DNA of 47,973 nt from Gemmatimonadota bacterium (GTDB lineage: Bacteria; Gemmatimonadota; Gemmatimonadetes; Palauibacterales; KS3-K002): positions 1,773,865 through 1,821,837 of the forward strand of contig CP070815.1 of assembly GCA_020344215.1 (NCBI GenBank), in the 5' to 3' direction. Under the pieces are notes generated by a model. That model was not told the origin of the DNA, ran no database searches, and worked only from the letters and a program-made list of their open reading frames with translations. This document shows, one piece after another, positions 24,447-32,708 of the stretch; position 1 is the stretch's first letter; each line of letters begins with the position of its first letter. Position numbers and translations under genes: made by a program.

Positions 24447-25517
24447 GTGAGTAAGAAAGGTCAGGCCAAGGGCCAAGGCTGCGGCGAGCCGAGGCTCGCC
24501 GGATTGAAGGCGGCACTCGGGGATGGCGGGCGGCTGCTGATACTCACTCACGATAACCCCGATCCCGACGCCCTTGCCAGCGCCTTCGCTCTTCTCAAGC
24601 TGGTCGAGAAGATCGGCGGCGTCAGCGCGCGAATCGCGTTCGGTGGCTTCGTCGGCCGCGCCGAGAATCGCACGATGGTGCGGGAGCTGCAGCTGCCCGT
24701 TGAGCCGACGAACCGCGTGAGCTTCGAGGGCGCCGACCTCATCGCGCTGGTCGACACGCAGCCCGGGACGCTCAACAACTCGCTGCCGGCAGATCGCCAA
24801 GCGGCCATTGTCATCGACCATCACCAGCTGCGTCCTGAGACTAAGAAGGTGAAGTTCTTTGACGTGCGTGAGGGTTGCGGTTCGACCTGCACGATAATGA
24901 CGCAGTACTTGCAAGCTGCCGGCGTGCCGCTCGTGGGTGACGTGGCCACCGCCCTCTTCTACGGCATCCAGTCGGAGACTCAGGATCTGGGCCGCGAGGC
25001 GGAGGGAGCGGATATCAAGGCGAGCTTGGCGCTCTATCCGGGCGCCGATCGCGAGCTCATTTCTCGCATCCGCTACCCGGACCTGCCGCGCCCTTACTTC
25101 AGGTCGCTGCACCGCTCGCTCGAGCGGGCGCGGACGCGCGGGCCGGTGATCGTCTCCTACATCGGCATGCTCGACTACCCGGACCTGGTGGCGGAGTTGG
25201 CCGACTTCTATCTGCGCTTCGAGGGCGCCTACTGGTCATTCTGCATTGGGCAGTTCAAGCAAGACGTCGTCATCTCGATTCGGACTTCGCTGCGCGAGGC
25301 GGCGGCCGGTGAGCTGTTGCGCCGAGTCGTGGGGGCGGACGGCAGCGCCGGCGGTCACGGGATGATGGCAGGCGCCCGCGTGCCGATCGGTGACCTGTCG
25401 GCGGAAGATGTCCGGCTCAAGGTAGAGGAGCTGGTGAACCGGTTCATCAAGGAGCTGGGCGTGGAGGACGACACGGGCGGTGGGCTGCTCGAGTCGACTG
25501 CGGCGGGCGGGCCCTGA
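24447..25517 (+). CDS. DHH/DHHA1 phosphoesterase
   Basis: 356 residues. Motif I is THDNPDPDALASAFAL, motif III is VIDHHQL, and the C-terminal DHHA1 substrate-binding domain ends with AGGHGMMAGA (GGH motif). DHH proteins of this type cleave nanoRNAs, pAp or cyclic dinucleotides using two Mn ions. The segment CGSTCTIMTQYLQAAGVPL is typical of the subfamily. Compared with the second DHH protein at 28.9 kb it is longer between motifs and has GGHGMMAGA in place of GGGHKKAAGA, so the two should have different substrates. GTG start at 24447. coaE follows 12 bp later. Confidence 0.86.
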   Translation: MSKKGQAKGQGCGEPRLAGLKAALGDGGRLLILTHDNPDPDALASAFALLKLVEKIGGVSARIAFGGFVGRAENRTMVRELQLPVEPTNRVSFEGADLIALVDTQPGTLNNSLPADRQAAIVIDHHQLRPETKKVKFFDVREGCGSTCTIMTQYLQAAGVPLVGDVATALFYGIQSETQDLGREAEGADIKASLALYPGADRELISRIRYPDLPRPYFRSLHRSLERARTRGPVIVSYIGMLDYPDLVAELADFYLRFEGAYWSFCIGQFKQDVVISIRTSLREAAAGELLRRVVGADGSAGGHGMMAGARVPIGDLSAEDVRLKVEELVNRFIKELGVEDDTGGGLLESTAAGGP

Positions 25518-25529
25518 GGGGGGAGAACC

Positions 25530-26138
25530 ATGCTTCGCGTGGGCCTCAGCGGGAACGTTGGTGCCGGCAAGTCGACTGTCGTCAGCCTGTTCGCCGGCTG
25601 GGGCGCTACGGTCATCGATACGGACGTACTGGCCCACCAGGTCGTCGAGCCGGGCAGCCAGGCGGTCGAGCTTATCCGTGAGATCTTCGGTGACGGGGTG
25701 ATCTCAGAGGACGGCGGGCTCGATCGTGCTGCGATGCGCCGGCTCGTCTTCTCGGACCAAGGTGCTCGTCAGCAACTCGAGGCAATACTCCATCCGGCGA
25801 TCCGCGCCCGCTTCCGCGAGCTCCTCGTGGAAGCCGAGGCGCGCGGCGACCGCATCGTGATTGGTGTCGTACCTTTGCTGTACGAGACTTCGATGGAGGA
25901 GGAGTTCGATGTCGTGCTGCTCGTCGACGCGCCGTTGGAGCTGCGTATCGGGCGGCTGGTCAGCAAGCGTGGACTCAGCGCTGACGACGCCCGCGCTGTC
26001 GCCGCGGCCCAGGTGCCGGCGGAGGAGAAACGGGCGCGGGCCGATCTCATCATCGACAACGATTCCGACATCCCGACGCTCGAGCGGCGAGCCTGGGAGA
26101 CCTGGAAGGAGATCGAGAAGTTGAGTCGGGCCCGATGA
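25530..26138 (+). CDS. coaE: Dephospho-CoA kinase
   Basis: 202-residue P-loop kinase that performs the last step of coenzyme A synthesis (dephospho-CoA to CoA). The Walker A motif GNVGAGKS (residues 8-15), IDTDVLAHQVVEPG, LHPAIRARFRE, VVPLLYE and VDAPLELRIGRLVSKRGLSADDARA are all CoaE hallmarks. GGGGGAG upstream supports the ATG at 25530. It overlaps the next gene by 4 bp (ATGA), so the PHP gene is translationally coupled. Confidence 0.95.
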   Translation: MLRVGLSGNVGAGKSTVVSLFAGWGATVIDTDVLAHQVVEPGSQAVELIREIFGDGVISEDGGLDRAAMRRLVFSDQGARQQLEAILHPAIRARFRELLVEAEARGDRIVIGVVPLLYETSMEEEFDVVLLVDAPLELRIGRLVSKRGLSADDARAVAAAQVPAEEKRARADLIIDNDSDIPTLERRAWETWKEIEKLSRAR

Positions 26139-26854
26139 ACACGCTGCGACTCGACCTTCACATCCACACGCGAGCTTCCCACGACTGCCTCAGCGATTAC
26201 CGAGACGTGGTCTCCACGGCTCGCGCTCGGGGGCTCGATCGCATCGCCGTCACCGATCACAACGAGATCGAGGGCGCCTTCCGGGTTCGTGACTTGGCGC
26301 CCGATCTGGTGATCGTCGGGGAAGAGATGAAGACCGCCGAAGGTGTCGATGTCACCGGGCTGTTCATCTCGGAGAAGATCCCGAAGGGGACCCCGGCGGT
26401 TGAGACGGCCCAGGCCATCCGCGAGCAGGGTGGGCTCGTCTACGTCCCACACCCCTTCGCCGGTGGTAAAGGGCTCGGTGAGGCGGTGCTGGCGGCGATC
26501 GAGTCGTACGTCGACGTGATCGAGATCTTCAACGCCCGCATCCATAAGCCGGCCCTCAACGAGAGGGCGAGGCGCTGGGCGGAGCGACGGGACCTGCCCG
26601 GCGGCGCCGGCTCCGACGCCCACACGCTTCGGGAGATCGGGCGCGGCGTGATCGAGGTCCCGGAGTACGAGGGCAAGGCGGGCTTCCTCGAGGCGCTGCG
26701 GGCCGGTCGCGTCGTGGGCCGGTATTCCAGCTACTTGGTCCACCTAGCATCCACCTGGGCCAAGCTCATCCGTCGACAATCAGCTTCGTCACCGTCATTC
26801 TCATCCCCATCGAAAGGCTCTCTCGATGGGGACGGCGATGACGATGACGAGTAA
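26135..26854 (+). CDS. PHP-domain protein with low-complexity C-terminal tail
   Basis: 239 residues. A short-form PHP phosphoesterase: LDLHIHTRASHDCLSDY, AVTDHNEIEGAF, VIVGEEMKT, VYVPHPFAG, IEIFNARIHKP and GAGSDAHTLREIG supply the metal ligands. The substrate is unknown. It starts inside coaE (ATGA overlap). After residue 215 the sequence becomes a Ser/Pro then Asp-rich tail (SASSPSFSSPSKGSLDGDGD plus acidic residues) encoded by an inverted, hexad-phased repeat (26789-26847), so the tail looks acquired rather than part of the fold. Confidence 0.85.
   Translation: MNTLRLDLHIHTRASHDCLSDYRDVVSTARARGLDRIAVTDHNEIEGAFRVRDLAPDLVIVGEEMKTAEGVDVTGLFISEKIPKGTPAVETAQAIREQGGLVYVPHPFAGGKGLGEAVLAAIESYVDVIEIFNARIHKPALNERARRWAERRDLPGGAGSDAHTLREIGRGVIEVPEYEGKAGFLEALRAGRVVGRYSSYLVHLASTWAKLIRRQSASSPSFSSPSKGSLDGDGDDDDE
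26789..26847. repeat. Hexad-phased inverted repeat inside a coding region
   Basis: Two 25-bp arms (26789-26813 and 26823-26847) pair imperfectly around the loop AAGGCTCTC, with the inner 9 bp CCCCATCGA / TCGATGGGG perfect. Each arm is a degenerate 6-nt tandem: GATGGG, GACGGC, GATGAC, GATGAC on the right and the complementary pattern on the left. It encodes the C-terminal tail of the PHP protein; the 6-nt period keeps the reading frame. Confidence 0.75.
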
Positions 26855-26878
26855 GAACGGACGGCCGGTAGGGATTCC

Positions 26879-26907
26879 TTGACACCAACTGGGGCGGCCC
26901 GTAGAGT
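26879..26907 (+). promoter_or_regulatory. sigma70 promoter of the AGCS symporter gene
   Basis: -35 TTGACA, 17-bp spacer, -10 TAGAGT, 41 bp before the ATG at 26948. A near-consensus pair. Confidence 0.7.
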
Positions 26908-26947
26908 AGCGCGACCCTAGCCCCGTTCACCGAACAGCGATAACGGC

Positions 26948-28699
26948 ATGGAATTCCTAGAGAACACCGTCAACACGCTGTCCGAGTACATCTGGGACCG
27001 CGGGATCCCAGTCGCCGGCGTAGAGGTCCCCTGGGTCTTGGTCGCGCTGCTGGGTACCGGGCTCTTCCTTACGGTGTGGCTCGGATTCCTACAGCTCCGC
27101 AAGCTGGGACACGGCTTCGCAGTCACTTCCGGGATCTACGACGATCCGGCCGAGCCGGGCGACGTCTCCCATTTCCAGGCACTGACGACCGCCCTCTCGG
27201 CGACGGTGGGGATCGGCAACATCGCCGGCGTCGCCCTCGCGATTCACTGGGGCGGCCCTGGGGCGCTGTTCTGGATGTGGGTTACCGCGTTGGTGGGGAT
27301 GGCTACCAAGTACTCCGAGGTGACTCTGGCGCAGCGCTACCGGGAGGTGGAGAAGGAGGACCTCGAGCCGTACAAGTGGGAAGGCACGGTCTCCGGTGGG
27401 CCGATGTACTACATCGAGCGTGGCTTGGGCCCCTCGTGGAAGCCACTGGCTCTCTTCTTTGCGGTGATGCTCGGCACTACGGCCTTTCTCACCGGTAACG
27501 CCATCCAGGCGAACACGGTGGCTGACACGCTGAAGACGACCATTGGGCTTCCGGTGTGGGTTAGCGGGCTGGTCACCGCCAGCATCGTGGCCATGGTGGT
27601 CATCGGCGGCATCACGCGAATCGGCAGGGTGACCGGTGTGCTGGCGCCGACGATGGCGGTCATCTACGTGGCCGGAGCGCTCACCATCATCGGCCTCAAT
27701 TACGACCAGGTGATCCCCTCCTTCGGGCTGATCTTCCGCGAGGCGTTTCACCCGACGGCGAGCATCGCCGGCTCGGGAGTGGGTGTCTTCCTACTCACGA
27801 TGATCTGGGGCGTGAAGAGAGGGCTCTTCTCGAACGAGGCTGGTCAGGGTTCCGCGCCTATCGCGCACGCCGCCGCCAAGACGGACGAGCCCGTCTCGGA
27901 GGGTGTGGTCGCCCTGGTTGAGCCCTTCATCGATACCATCGTGATCTGCACCATGACCGGTCTGGTGATCATCCTCACCGGCGTTTGGGACGTCCGAACC
28001 CCCACCGAGGTCACGCTGGGCAAGGGTGACATCTCCTTTGTCGAGGAGCAGCCCAGCGGTGGCTATGACGATTTCGAGGGGGCGGCGCTGATCCGGGTGG
28101 AAAACGGCCGCTACGTCGATTCCGGTGCCGGCGCAGTCCAGGTGGCCTGGCATGAAGTCTCGGTCGAACCGCTGTACGCCGACGAGGAACAGACGCGGCT
28201 CTTCACCGGTGTCGTCTACACGGATCGCGAGATCGCTGTATCCGAGGACGGTGCCGAATACGCGGCGCTCTATGGTAACGCGGCGGAAAGCGGCGCGCCT
28301 CTCACGATGATCGCCTTCCAAGAAGGCCTACCGGGCAATTGGGGCATGTACATCGTCGTGCTCAGCGTCTTCCTGTTCGCCATATCTACGGCGATTTCCT
28401 GGAGCTACTACGGCGATCGCTGCGCGAACTATTTGTTCGGGCACCGGGCGGTAGTGCCCTACAAGGTCGTCTTCGTCACGATGCACTTCATGGGCTCGAT
28501 CCTGACGTTGGCGGTGGTCTGGACGCTCGGTGACGTGTTCCTGGGGATAGTGATTCTGCCCAACCTGCTGGCGCTGCTCCTGTTATCGGGCAAGGTGAGG
28601 GAGCTGACGCTGAGTTACTTCCAGCGCAAGCCTTGGATCGAGAACCGTGAAGCGCATCGCCGGTGGAAGGAGCAGCAGAGGTACAAGAGGAGGGTTTAG
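26948..28699 (+). CDS. Na+/alanine (AGCS) symporter with an inserted soluble domain
   Basis: 583-residue sodium-coupled amino-acid symporter of the alanine or glycine:cation symporter family. Family motifs are FQALTTALSATVGIGNIAGVALAIHWGGPGALFWMWVTALVGMATKY, SGGPMYYIERGLG and NEAGQGSAPIAHAAAKTDEP. The family is normally about 450-500 residues; here residues about 350-463 (TPTEVTLGKGDISFVEEQPS to AYMTMIA-type region ending AFQEGLPGNWG) form a hydrophilic insert between two late helices, possibly extracytoplasmic and binding substrate. The chain then resumes with SVFLFAISTAISWSYYGDRCANYLFG. A good promoter lies upstream. Confidence 0.9.
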   Translation: MEFLENTVNTLSEYIWDRGIPVAGVEVPWVLVALLGTGLFLTVWLGFLQLRKLGHGFAVTSGIYDDPAEPGDVSHFQALTTALSATVGIGNIAGVALAIHWGGPGALFWMWVTALVGMATKYSEVTLAQRYREVEKEDLEPYKWEGTVSGGPMYYIERGLGPSWKPLALFFAVMLGTTAFLTGNAIQANTVADTLKTTIGLPVWVSGLVTASIVAMVVIGGITRIGRVTGVLAPTMAVIYVAGALTIIGLNYDQVIPSFGLIFREAFHPTASIAGSGVGVFLLTMIWGVKRGLFSNEAGQGSAPIAHAAAKTDEPVSEGVVALVEPFIDTIVICTMTGLVIILTGVWDVRTPTEVTLGKGDISFVEEQPSGGYDDFEGAALIRVENGRYVDSGAGAVQVAWHEVSVEPLYADEEQTRLFTGVVYTDREIAVSEDGAEYAALYGNAAESGAPLTMIAFQEGLPGNWGMYIVVLSVFLFAISTAISWSYYGDRCANYLFGHRAVVPYKVVFVTMHFMGSILTLAVVWTLGDVFLGIVILPNLLALLLLSGKVRELTLSYFQRKPWIENREAHRRWKEQQRYKRRV

Positions 28700-28700
28700 T

Positions 28701-28880
28701 TCAATATCCAACAGCCAACATCCATCGATCAAGTGACACCCCAATGATCGAGTGTCCAGTACGAAGATCCAGTATCCAACACCTGAGTCCTGGGGCCCTG
28801 CTTGGATATTGGAGCCGGTCACTTGATCGTTGAAGCGCCGCTTGGGATTCGGAAACTGGATGTCGGAACTTGGATATTGA
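28701..28880. repeat. Heptad-phased inverted repeat element B
   Basis: A 180-bp element filling the gap between the symporter stop (28699) and the ribosome-binding site of the next gene. Its ends are an 11-bp perfect inverted repeat: TCAATATCCAA (28701-28711) and TTGGATATTGA (28870-28880). Internally a 12-bp perfect inverted repeat, CGATCAAGTGAC (28726-28737) and GTCACTTGATCG (28818-28829), adds to it. The sequence is 7-nt phased: CCAACAG, CCAACAT, CCATCGA on the left; GGGATTC, GGAAACT, GGATGTC, GGAACTT, GGATATT (28844-28878) on the right. Confidence 0.85.
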
Positions 28881-28887
28881 GGAAACA

Positions 28888-29910
28888 GTGTTTGAGACGC
28901 CTTCCCACCGTCTCGAGGTAGCGCGGCGCACGGCAAAGCGACTGCGGGGCGCCCGATCCATCGCCGTCTCGACTCACGTGAACGGTGACGGCGATGGTTG
29001 GGGCTCCGCCTGCGCCTTGGCACACCATTTCGGGGGCAGCGATTGCGACGTTCGCCTGCTTGCCGCCACCCCGATCCCCGAGCGGTTCCGCTTCCTGCTT
29101 CCCGAGGGCGTCGAGCCCTACGACCCGGACGAGGGCGGGATTGAAGCGCTGCGCACCGCGGACGTGCAAATCGTCGTGGACGCCTCGGAGCGGCGACGGT
29201 TGGGCGAGTTCGCGCCGCACTACCTGCCCGACCGTACCGTCGTCATCGACCACCACGCCGTCGCCACGGAAGAGATTGAGGCCGCGCTGGCGCTCGTGGA
29301 CCCCGATGCGGCCGCCACCGCCGAGCTGGTTTACGACGTGCTTCTTCAAACCGGCGACCCCGTCGACGCACCCACCGCCTGCGCGCTCTACGTCGGCCTG
29401 GTCACCGATACCGGCTCGTTCCGCTACTCAAACTCCACCCCCCAAGCGCACCGCACCGCGGCCGCCCTGATCGAGGCGGGTGCCGACCCGGGGGCGCTCT
29501 ACCGGCCGCTCTTTGCCAACCTCAATGTGGGCGAGCTCGGCACGCTCCAAGCGGCGCTTGCCGAGATGCAGCGCGACGAGGAGCACGGAATCACCTGGAC
29601 CGTACTCGACCTCGACGCCAGCCGCAGGTTCGGCGCGCTCGAGGAGTACGAGCCGGTGATCGAGCATCTCCGCAATCTCACCGGAACGCAAGTCGCGATA
29701 CTCTTCCGTGAGCTCGAAGGTGGGGAGGTCAAGATCTCGCTACGCTCCATAGGGCCGGCGGACGTCGCGGCAGTGGCCCGCAGCTTCGGCGGTGGGGGGC
29801 ACAAGAAGGCGGCAGGTGCCACGATCGCCGGGAGTGTGGCCGAGGTCACGACGCTGGTCTTGGCGGCCTGCCGAGCGGCCCTGGCGGGTCCCGCGCAGAC
29901 TCGGTCTTGA
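28888..29910 (+). CDS. nrnA: DHH/DHHA1 phosphoesterase (NrnA-like)
   Basis: 340 residues. GTG at 28888 with GAGGA four bases upstream is preferred; an in-frame TTG at 28870 is part of repeat element B. NrnA features: motif I STHVNGDGDGWGSACAL, VVDASERRRLG, VIDHHAVAT, TACALYVGLVTDTGSFRYSNSTPQAHRTAA, and DHHA1 motif SFGGGGHKKAAGATIAG. It should degrade nanoRNAs (2-5 nt) or dephosphorylate pAp. The NGDGDG in motif I differs from the usual NPDGD but keeps the metal-binding aspartates. Confidence 0.9.
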   Translation: MFETPSHRLEVARRTAKRLRGARSIAVSTHVNGDGDGWGSACALAHHFGGSDCDVRLLAATPIPERFRFLLPEGVEPYDPDEGGIEALRTADVQIVVDASERRRLGEFAPHYLPDRTVVIDHHAVATEEIEAALALVDPDAAATAELVYDVLLQTGDPVDAPTACALYVGLVTDTGSFRYSNSTPQAHRTAAALIEAGADPGALYRPLFANLNVGELGTLQAALAEMQRDEEHGITWTVLDLDASRRFGALEEYEPVIEHLRNLTGTQVAILFRELEGGEVKISLRSIGPADVAAVARSFGGGGHKKAAGATIAGSVAEVTTLVLAACRAALAGPAQTRS

Positions 29911-30054
29911 GAGTCGGAGCCGGCGGCCCTATCTTGGGGACAGTAGCGGAGCGAAGGAAAGCCGTAAGTCGGTTTGCGGCTGGAGGTTCCCGGTAGGAGG
30001 GGTGAGGGCGCACCCCGAGGGTCAAGTGTAGGTGCAGCAGCCTGCGGATGATGG

Positions 30055-30693
30055 GTGAGGGAGGTGAGGCCGGTGAGCTTGCATCGCAAGAGCGGCAGTG
30101 CGAATGGCTCAAGGCGTCGGATGCTTCTAAAGGGTGTGCGCGGTCCCACCAGGCCGGATCGGGCACTACCGCTCGACCTGCGGCTTCGAGCCATCGCCGA
30201 CAGTATTCCCGCCTCGAGCATCGACGAGCTGTGGGTATTCCCACCGCTTCCCGATCGTGATCTCGCCTGTGAGTTCGTCGTTCTCGTCTGTTTCGACGGT
30301 GGTGAGGACCGCCGTCGCATCCTGACAGCTCACGTAGACGCCCAGTTCGTGGACCCCGAGAGCGACGATTACGAGTGGGTGCAGCGCGTGCGCGAGCAGG
30401 GTACCGCGCCCCAGCGGTGGGTGTCGGCCATACCCGACCGGCTGCTACAGCGTCTCGCGGACGCAGGCGTCCCGGAGGTCGTCCAGGTCGGGGGCAGCGC
30501 CGAGGCTTGGGAGGAAGCACTGACCCGCTTTGCCAACGGGAATGGTTCCGGGAAAGGCTCTGGAAACGGCGGCGTATCCGGCTCGCAGCACAGCGCCCTC
30601 CTGATTGACAGGAGTGTTCTACCGGAAGCAACTTTTACTACTATTATTGAGGCAGGCGTTTCCGGGAACGCGTCACCCAGTGAACCGGGATAG
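30055..30693 (+). CDS. Hypothetical protein, up to 212 aa
   Basis: The frame is open from GTG 30055; other possible starts are GTG 30073 and ATG 30121 (MLLKGVRGPTRPDRALPLDL). The convincing part is residues about 40-150: LRAIADSIPASSIDELWVFP, then LACEFVVLVCFDGGEDRRRILTAHVDAQF and DRLLQRLADAGVPEVVQVGG, an alpha/beta pattern of a soluble domain. A Gly/Asn/Ser-rich linker (NGNGSGKGSGNGGVSGSQ) and a less regular tail follow. Family not recognised. It ends 8 bp before the Fur-family gene, so it may be co-transcribed with it. Confidence 0.6.
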   Translation: MREVRPVSLHRKSGSANGSRRRMLLKGVRGPTRPDRALPLDLRLRAIADSIPASSIDELWVFPPLPDRDLACEFVVLVCFDGGEDRRRILTAHVDAQFVDPESDDYEWVQRVREQGTAPQRWVSAIPDRLLQRLADAGVPEVVQVGGSAEAWEEALTRFANGNGSGKGSGNGGVSGSQHSALLIDRSVLPEATFTTIIEAGVSGNASPSEPG

Positions 30694-30701
30694 TCCGATC
30701 A

Positions 30702-31139
30702 ATGGAAGCCGTGCCAAGCGGTACCTCCGAAGAGAGGCTGAGGACAGCGCTGGAGTCGGCCGGCCACCGGCACACGACGCAGCGGGCCGCGATCTATCGC
30801 TATCTGCGTAGCGTCACGTCGCACCCTACCGCCGACGAGATCTTCACCCAGGTGCGTGAGGTGTTGCCGGACATCAGCCTGGCGACGGTCTACAAGGCGC
30901 TTGAAGCCTTCGTGGAAGCGGGCGTTGCCGAGAAGCTCTCGTTGGGGGGCGGGCCGGCGCGCTACGATGGTCGAACCGACGATCATGACCATGTTCGTTG
31001 CCTGAAGTGCGGCATAGTGCGTGATGTTGTGGGCTCGCACGACACCGACCTGATACAGGGTCTACGTAGCAACGACGGCTTCGAGATCATCGACTACCGT
31101 CTCGAGCTTATCGGCTATTGCCGTAACTGCCGGAACTAA
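30702..31139 (+). CDS. Fur-family metal/peroxide regulator (PerR-like)
   Basis: 145 residues. The winged helix is HTTQRAAIYRYLRSVTSHPTADEIFTQVREVLPDISLATVYKALEAFVEAGV. The regulatory metal site is in DDHDHVRC, and a structural zinc site is formed by C100-x2-C103 (CLKC) and C140-x2-C143 (CRNC). The overall length and KLSLGGGPARYDGRTDDHDH region resemble PerR, the Fe/Mn-dependent peroxide sensor, more than iron-sensing Fur; this is inference. An AT-rich patch in GC-rich surroundings (ACTTTTACTACTATTATTGAG, 30631-30651) just upstream could be a self-regulatory Per/Fur box. The polyamine genes follow on the same strand. Confidence 0.88.
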   Translation: MEAVPSGTSEERLRTALESAGHRHTTQRAAIYRYLRSVTSHPTADEIFTQVREVLPDISLATVYKALEAFVEAGVAEKLSLGGGPARYDGRTDDHDHVRCLKCGIVRDVVGSHDTDLIQGLRSNDGFEIIDYRLELIGYCRNCRN

Positions 31140-31257
31140 TCGACGGAGTTGAGCTACAATCCTTACGTCCGCGCTCGGGTTTCAGCCCGGGCCTGAGGCG
31201 GATACGCGCGGTGCCTGGCGACGCCGGCCCGCGCATTTTCTATGGGGGTTGACCGTG

Positions 31258-31815
31258 ATGGCGGCTGACTCGTTTGTCCCCAAGAGGATCTTCCTCACGA
31301 AGGGTGTGGGCGTTCACCGCGAGCGCCTGTCCGCCTTCGAGATGGCGCTGCGTGACGCACGTATCGCCCGCTACAATCTGGTGAACGTCTCCTCGATATT
31401 CCCGCCGCACTGCGAGCTGATCGAACGGGAGGAGGGGCTGGGGCGCCTGACCCCGGGCCAGGTCGTCTTCGCCGTGATGTCGCGACTCGACACCAACGAG
31501 CCGAGCCGGCTCGCGGCGGCCAGCATCGGTGTGGCGATACCCAAGGACCCGGACCAGTTTGGCTACCTGTCAGAACACCACGCCTACGGACAGAGCGAGC
31601 GGACTGCAGGCGACTACGCCGAAGACCTCGCGGCCAGCATGCTGGCGACGATCCTCGGGGTACCCTTCGATTCCGACACGGCGTGGGACGAGCAGCGTGC
31701 CCAGTGGCAGGTGTCCGGCAAGATCGTCAGGACGACTAACATCACGCAGACCGCCGAGGGGCCTGAGGACGGCAAGTGGGTCAGCGTACTCGCCGCCGCC
31801 GTCCTGCTGCCCTGA
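31258..31815 (+). CDS. pdaD: Pyruvoyl-dependent arginine decarboxylase
   Basis: 185 residues. PvlArgDC converts arginine to agmatine using a pyruvoyl group formed by self-cleavage. The cleavage site is the Ser-Ser pair S45-S46 in LVNVSSIFPPHCELI. Other family motifs are KRIFLTKGVGVHRERLSAFEMALRDARI, GQVVFAVMSRLDTNEP and GYLSEHHAYGQ. The start is the ATG at 31258; TTG 31249 and GTG 31255 are also in frame, and a GGGGG run upstream is the only ribosome-site candidate. Agmatinase follows 8 bp later, giving the two-step route arginine to agmatine to putrescine. Confidence 0.93.
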   Translation: MAADSFVPKRIFLTKGVGVHRERLSAFEMALRDARIARYNLVNVSSIFPPHCELIEREEGLGRLTPGQVVFAVMSRLDTNEPSRLAAASIGVAIPKDPDQFGYLSEHHAYGQSERTAGDYAEDLAASMLATILGVPFDSDTAWDEQRAQWQVSGKIVRTTNITQTAEGPEDGKWVSVLAAAVLLP

Positions 31816-31823
31816 ATCGAGCC

Positions 31824-32708
31824 ATGTCAGACTTCTCGTGGGAAGACCCGTACAACTTTCTTGGGCTGGGGAAGGAGTATGCCGCCCTCGAGCGGGCGAA
31901 AGTCGCACTGTTACCGGTCCCCTACGAGGCCACCACCTCCTACGTGGAGGGGACACGGCGTGGGCCCGAGGCAATCCTACAAGCGTCCCGGCATGTGGAA
32001 CTCTACGACCACGAGCTCGACGCCGAGCCGTATCGCGTCGGCATTCACACTCACCCGATGGTGGAGCTTACCGCCGCTGGCCCCGAGGCGGCTTTGGCGG
32101 AGCTGCGGGAACGGTACGCCGAGGCATGCGAAGGCGGCCAATTCGTCATCATGTTGGGCGGCGAGCACACGATCACTCAAGTACCTGTGCTGTACTGGGC
32201 CGATCGCCTGAACGACGACCTCACGATCCTCCAGTTCGACGCTCACGCCGACCTGCGCGATAGCTTCCACGGAACCCGGTGGAGCCACGCCTGTGTCATG
32301 CGCAGGGTGGTGGAGCGGGTGAAGCCAGTCGGGGTGGGCATCCGGGCCATCGATTCGGAGGAGAAGAAGCTGATTGACGAGCTCGACCTCACCATGGTTT
32401 ACGGCGAGGAGCTGGGCAGCTCGGGTTGGGTGGAACGAGTGCTGGGGGCGCTGTCTGAGAACGTGTACATCAGCTTCGACGTCGACTTCTTCGACCCGGC
32501 CTTCCTCCCGGCCACCGGTACGCCGGAGCCCGGCGGCGGAACCTGGGAGCAGGCGATGGCGTTGCTGCGGAGCGTGTTCTCAGAGAGGAGAGTGATCGCC
32601 GCCGATGTGGTGGAGCTGGCGCCTTTACCGGGCGTAGTGGCGCCCGATTTCCTCGTGGCGAAGCTGGTCTATAAGATGATCGGGTATTGGGATGCTGGTA
32701 AACGGTAG
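31824..32708 (+). CDS. speB: Agmatinase (ureohydrolase)
   Basis: 294-residue Mn-dependent ureohydrolase that cleaves agmatine to putrescine and urea. Metal-binding motifs are LGGEHT, FDAHADLRDSFHGTRWSHACV and SFDVDFFDPAFLPATGTPEPGG, all typical of agmatinase. The ATG at 31824 is chosen because it starts a canonical N-terminus (MSDFSWEDPYNFLGL) right after pdaD. The last codons and stop (GGT AAA CGG TAG) already lie in the phase of the heptad repeat element C, so the very C-terminus (AGKR) may derive from it. Confidence 0.94.
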   Translation: MSDFSWEDPYNFLGLGKEYAALERAKVALLPVPYEATTSYVEGTRRGPEAILQASRHVELYDHELDAEPYRVGIHTHPMVELTAAGPEAALAELRERYAEACEGGQFVIMLGGEHTITQVPVLYWADRLNDDLTILQFDAHADLRDSFHGTRWSHACVMRRVVERVKPVGVGIRAIDSEEKKLIDELDLTMVYGEELGSSGWVERVLGALSENVYISFDVDFFDPAFLPATGTPEPGGGTWEQAMALLRSVFSERRVIAADVVELAPLPGVVAPDFLVAKLVYKMIGYWDAGKR

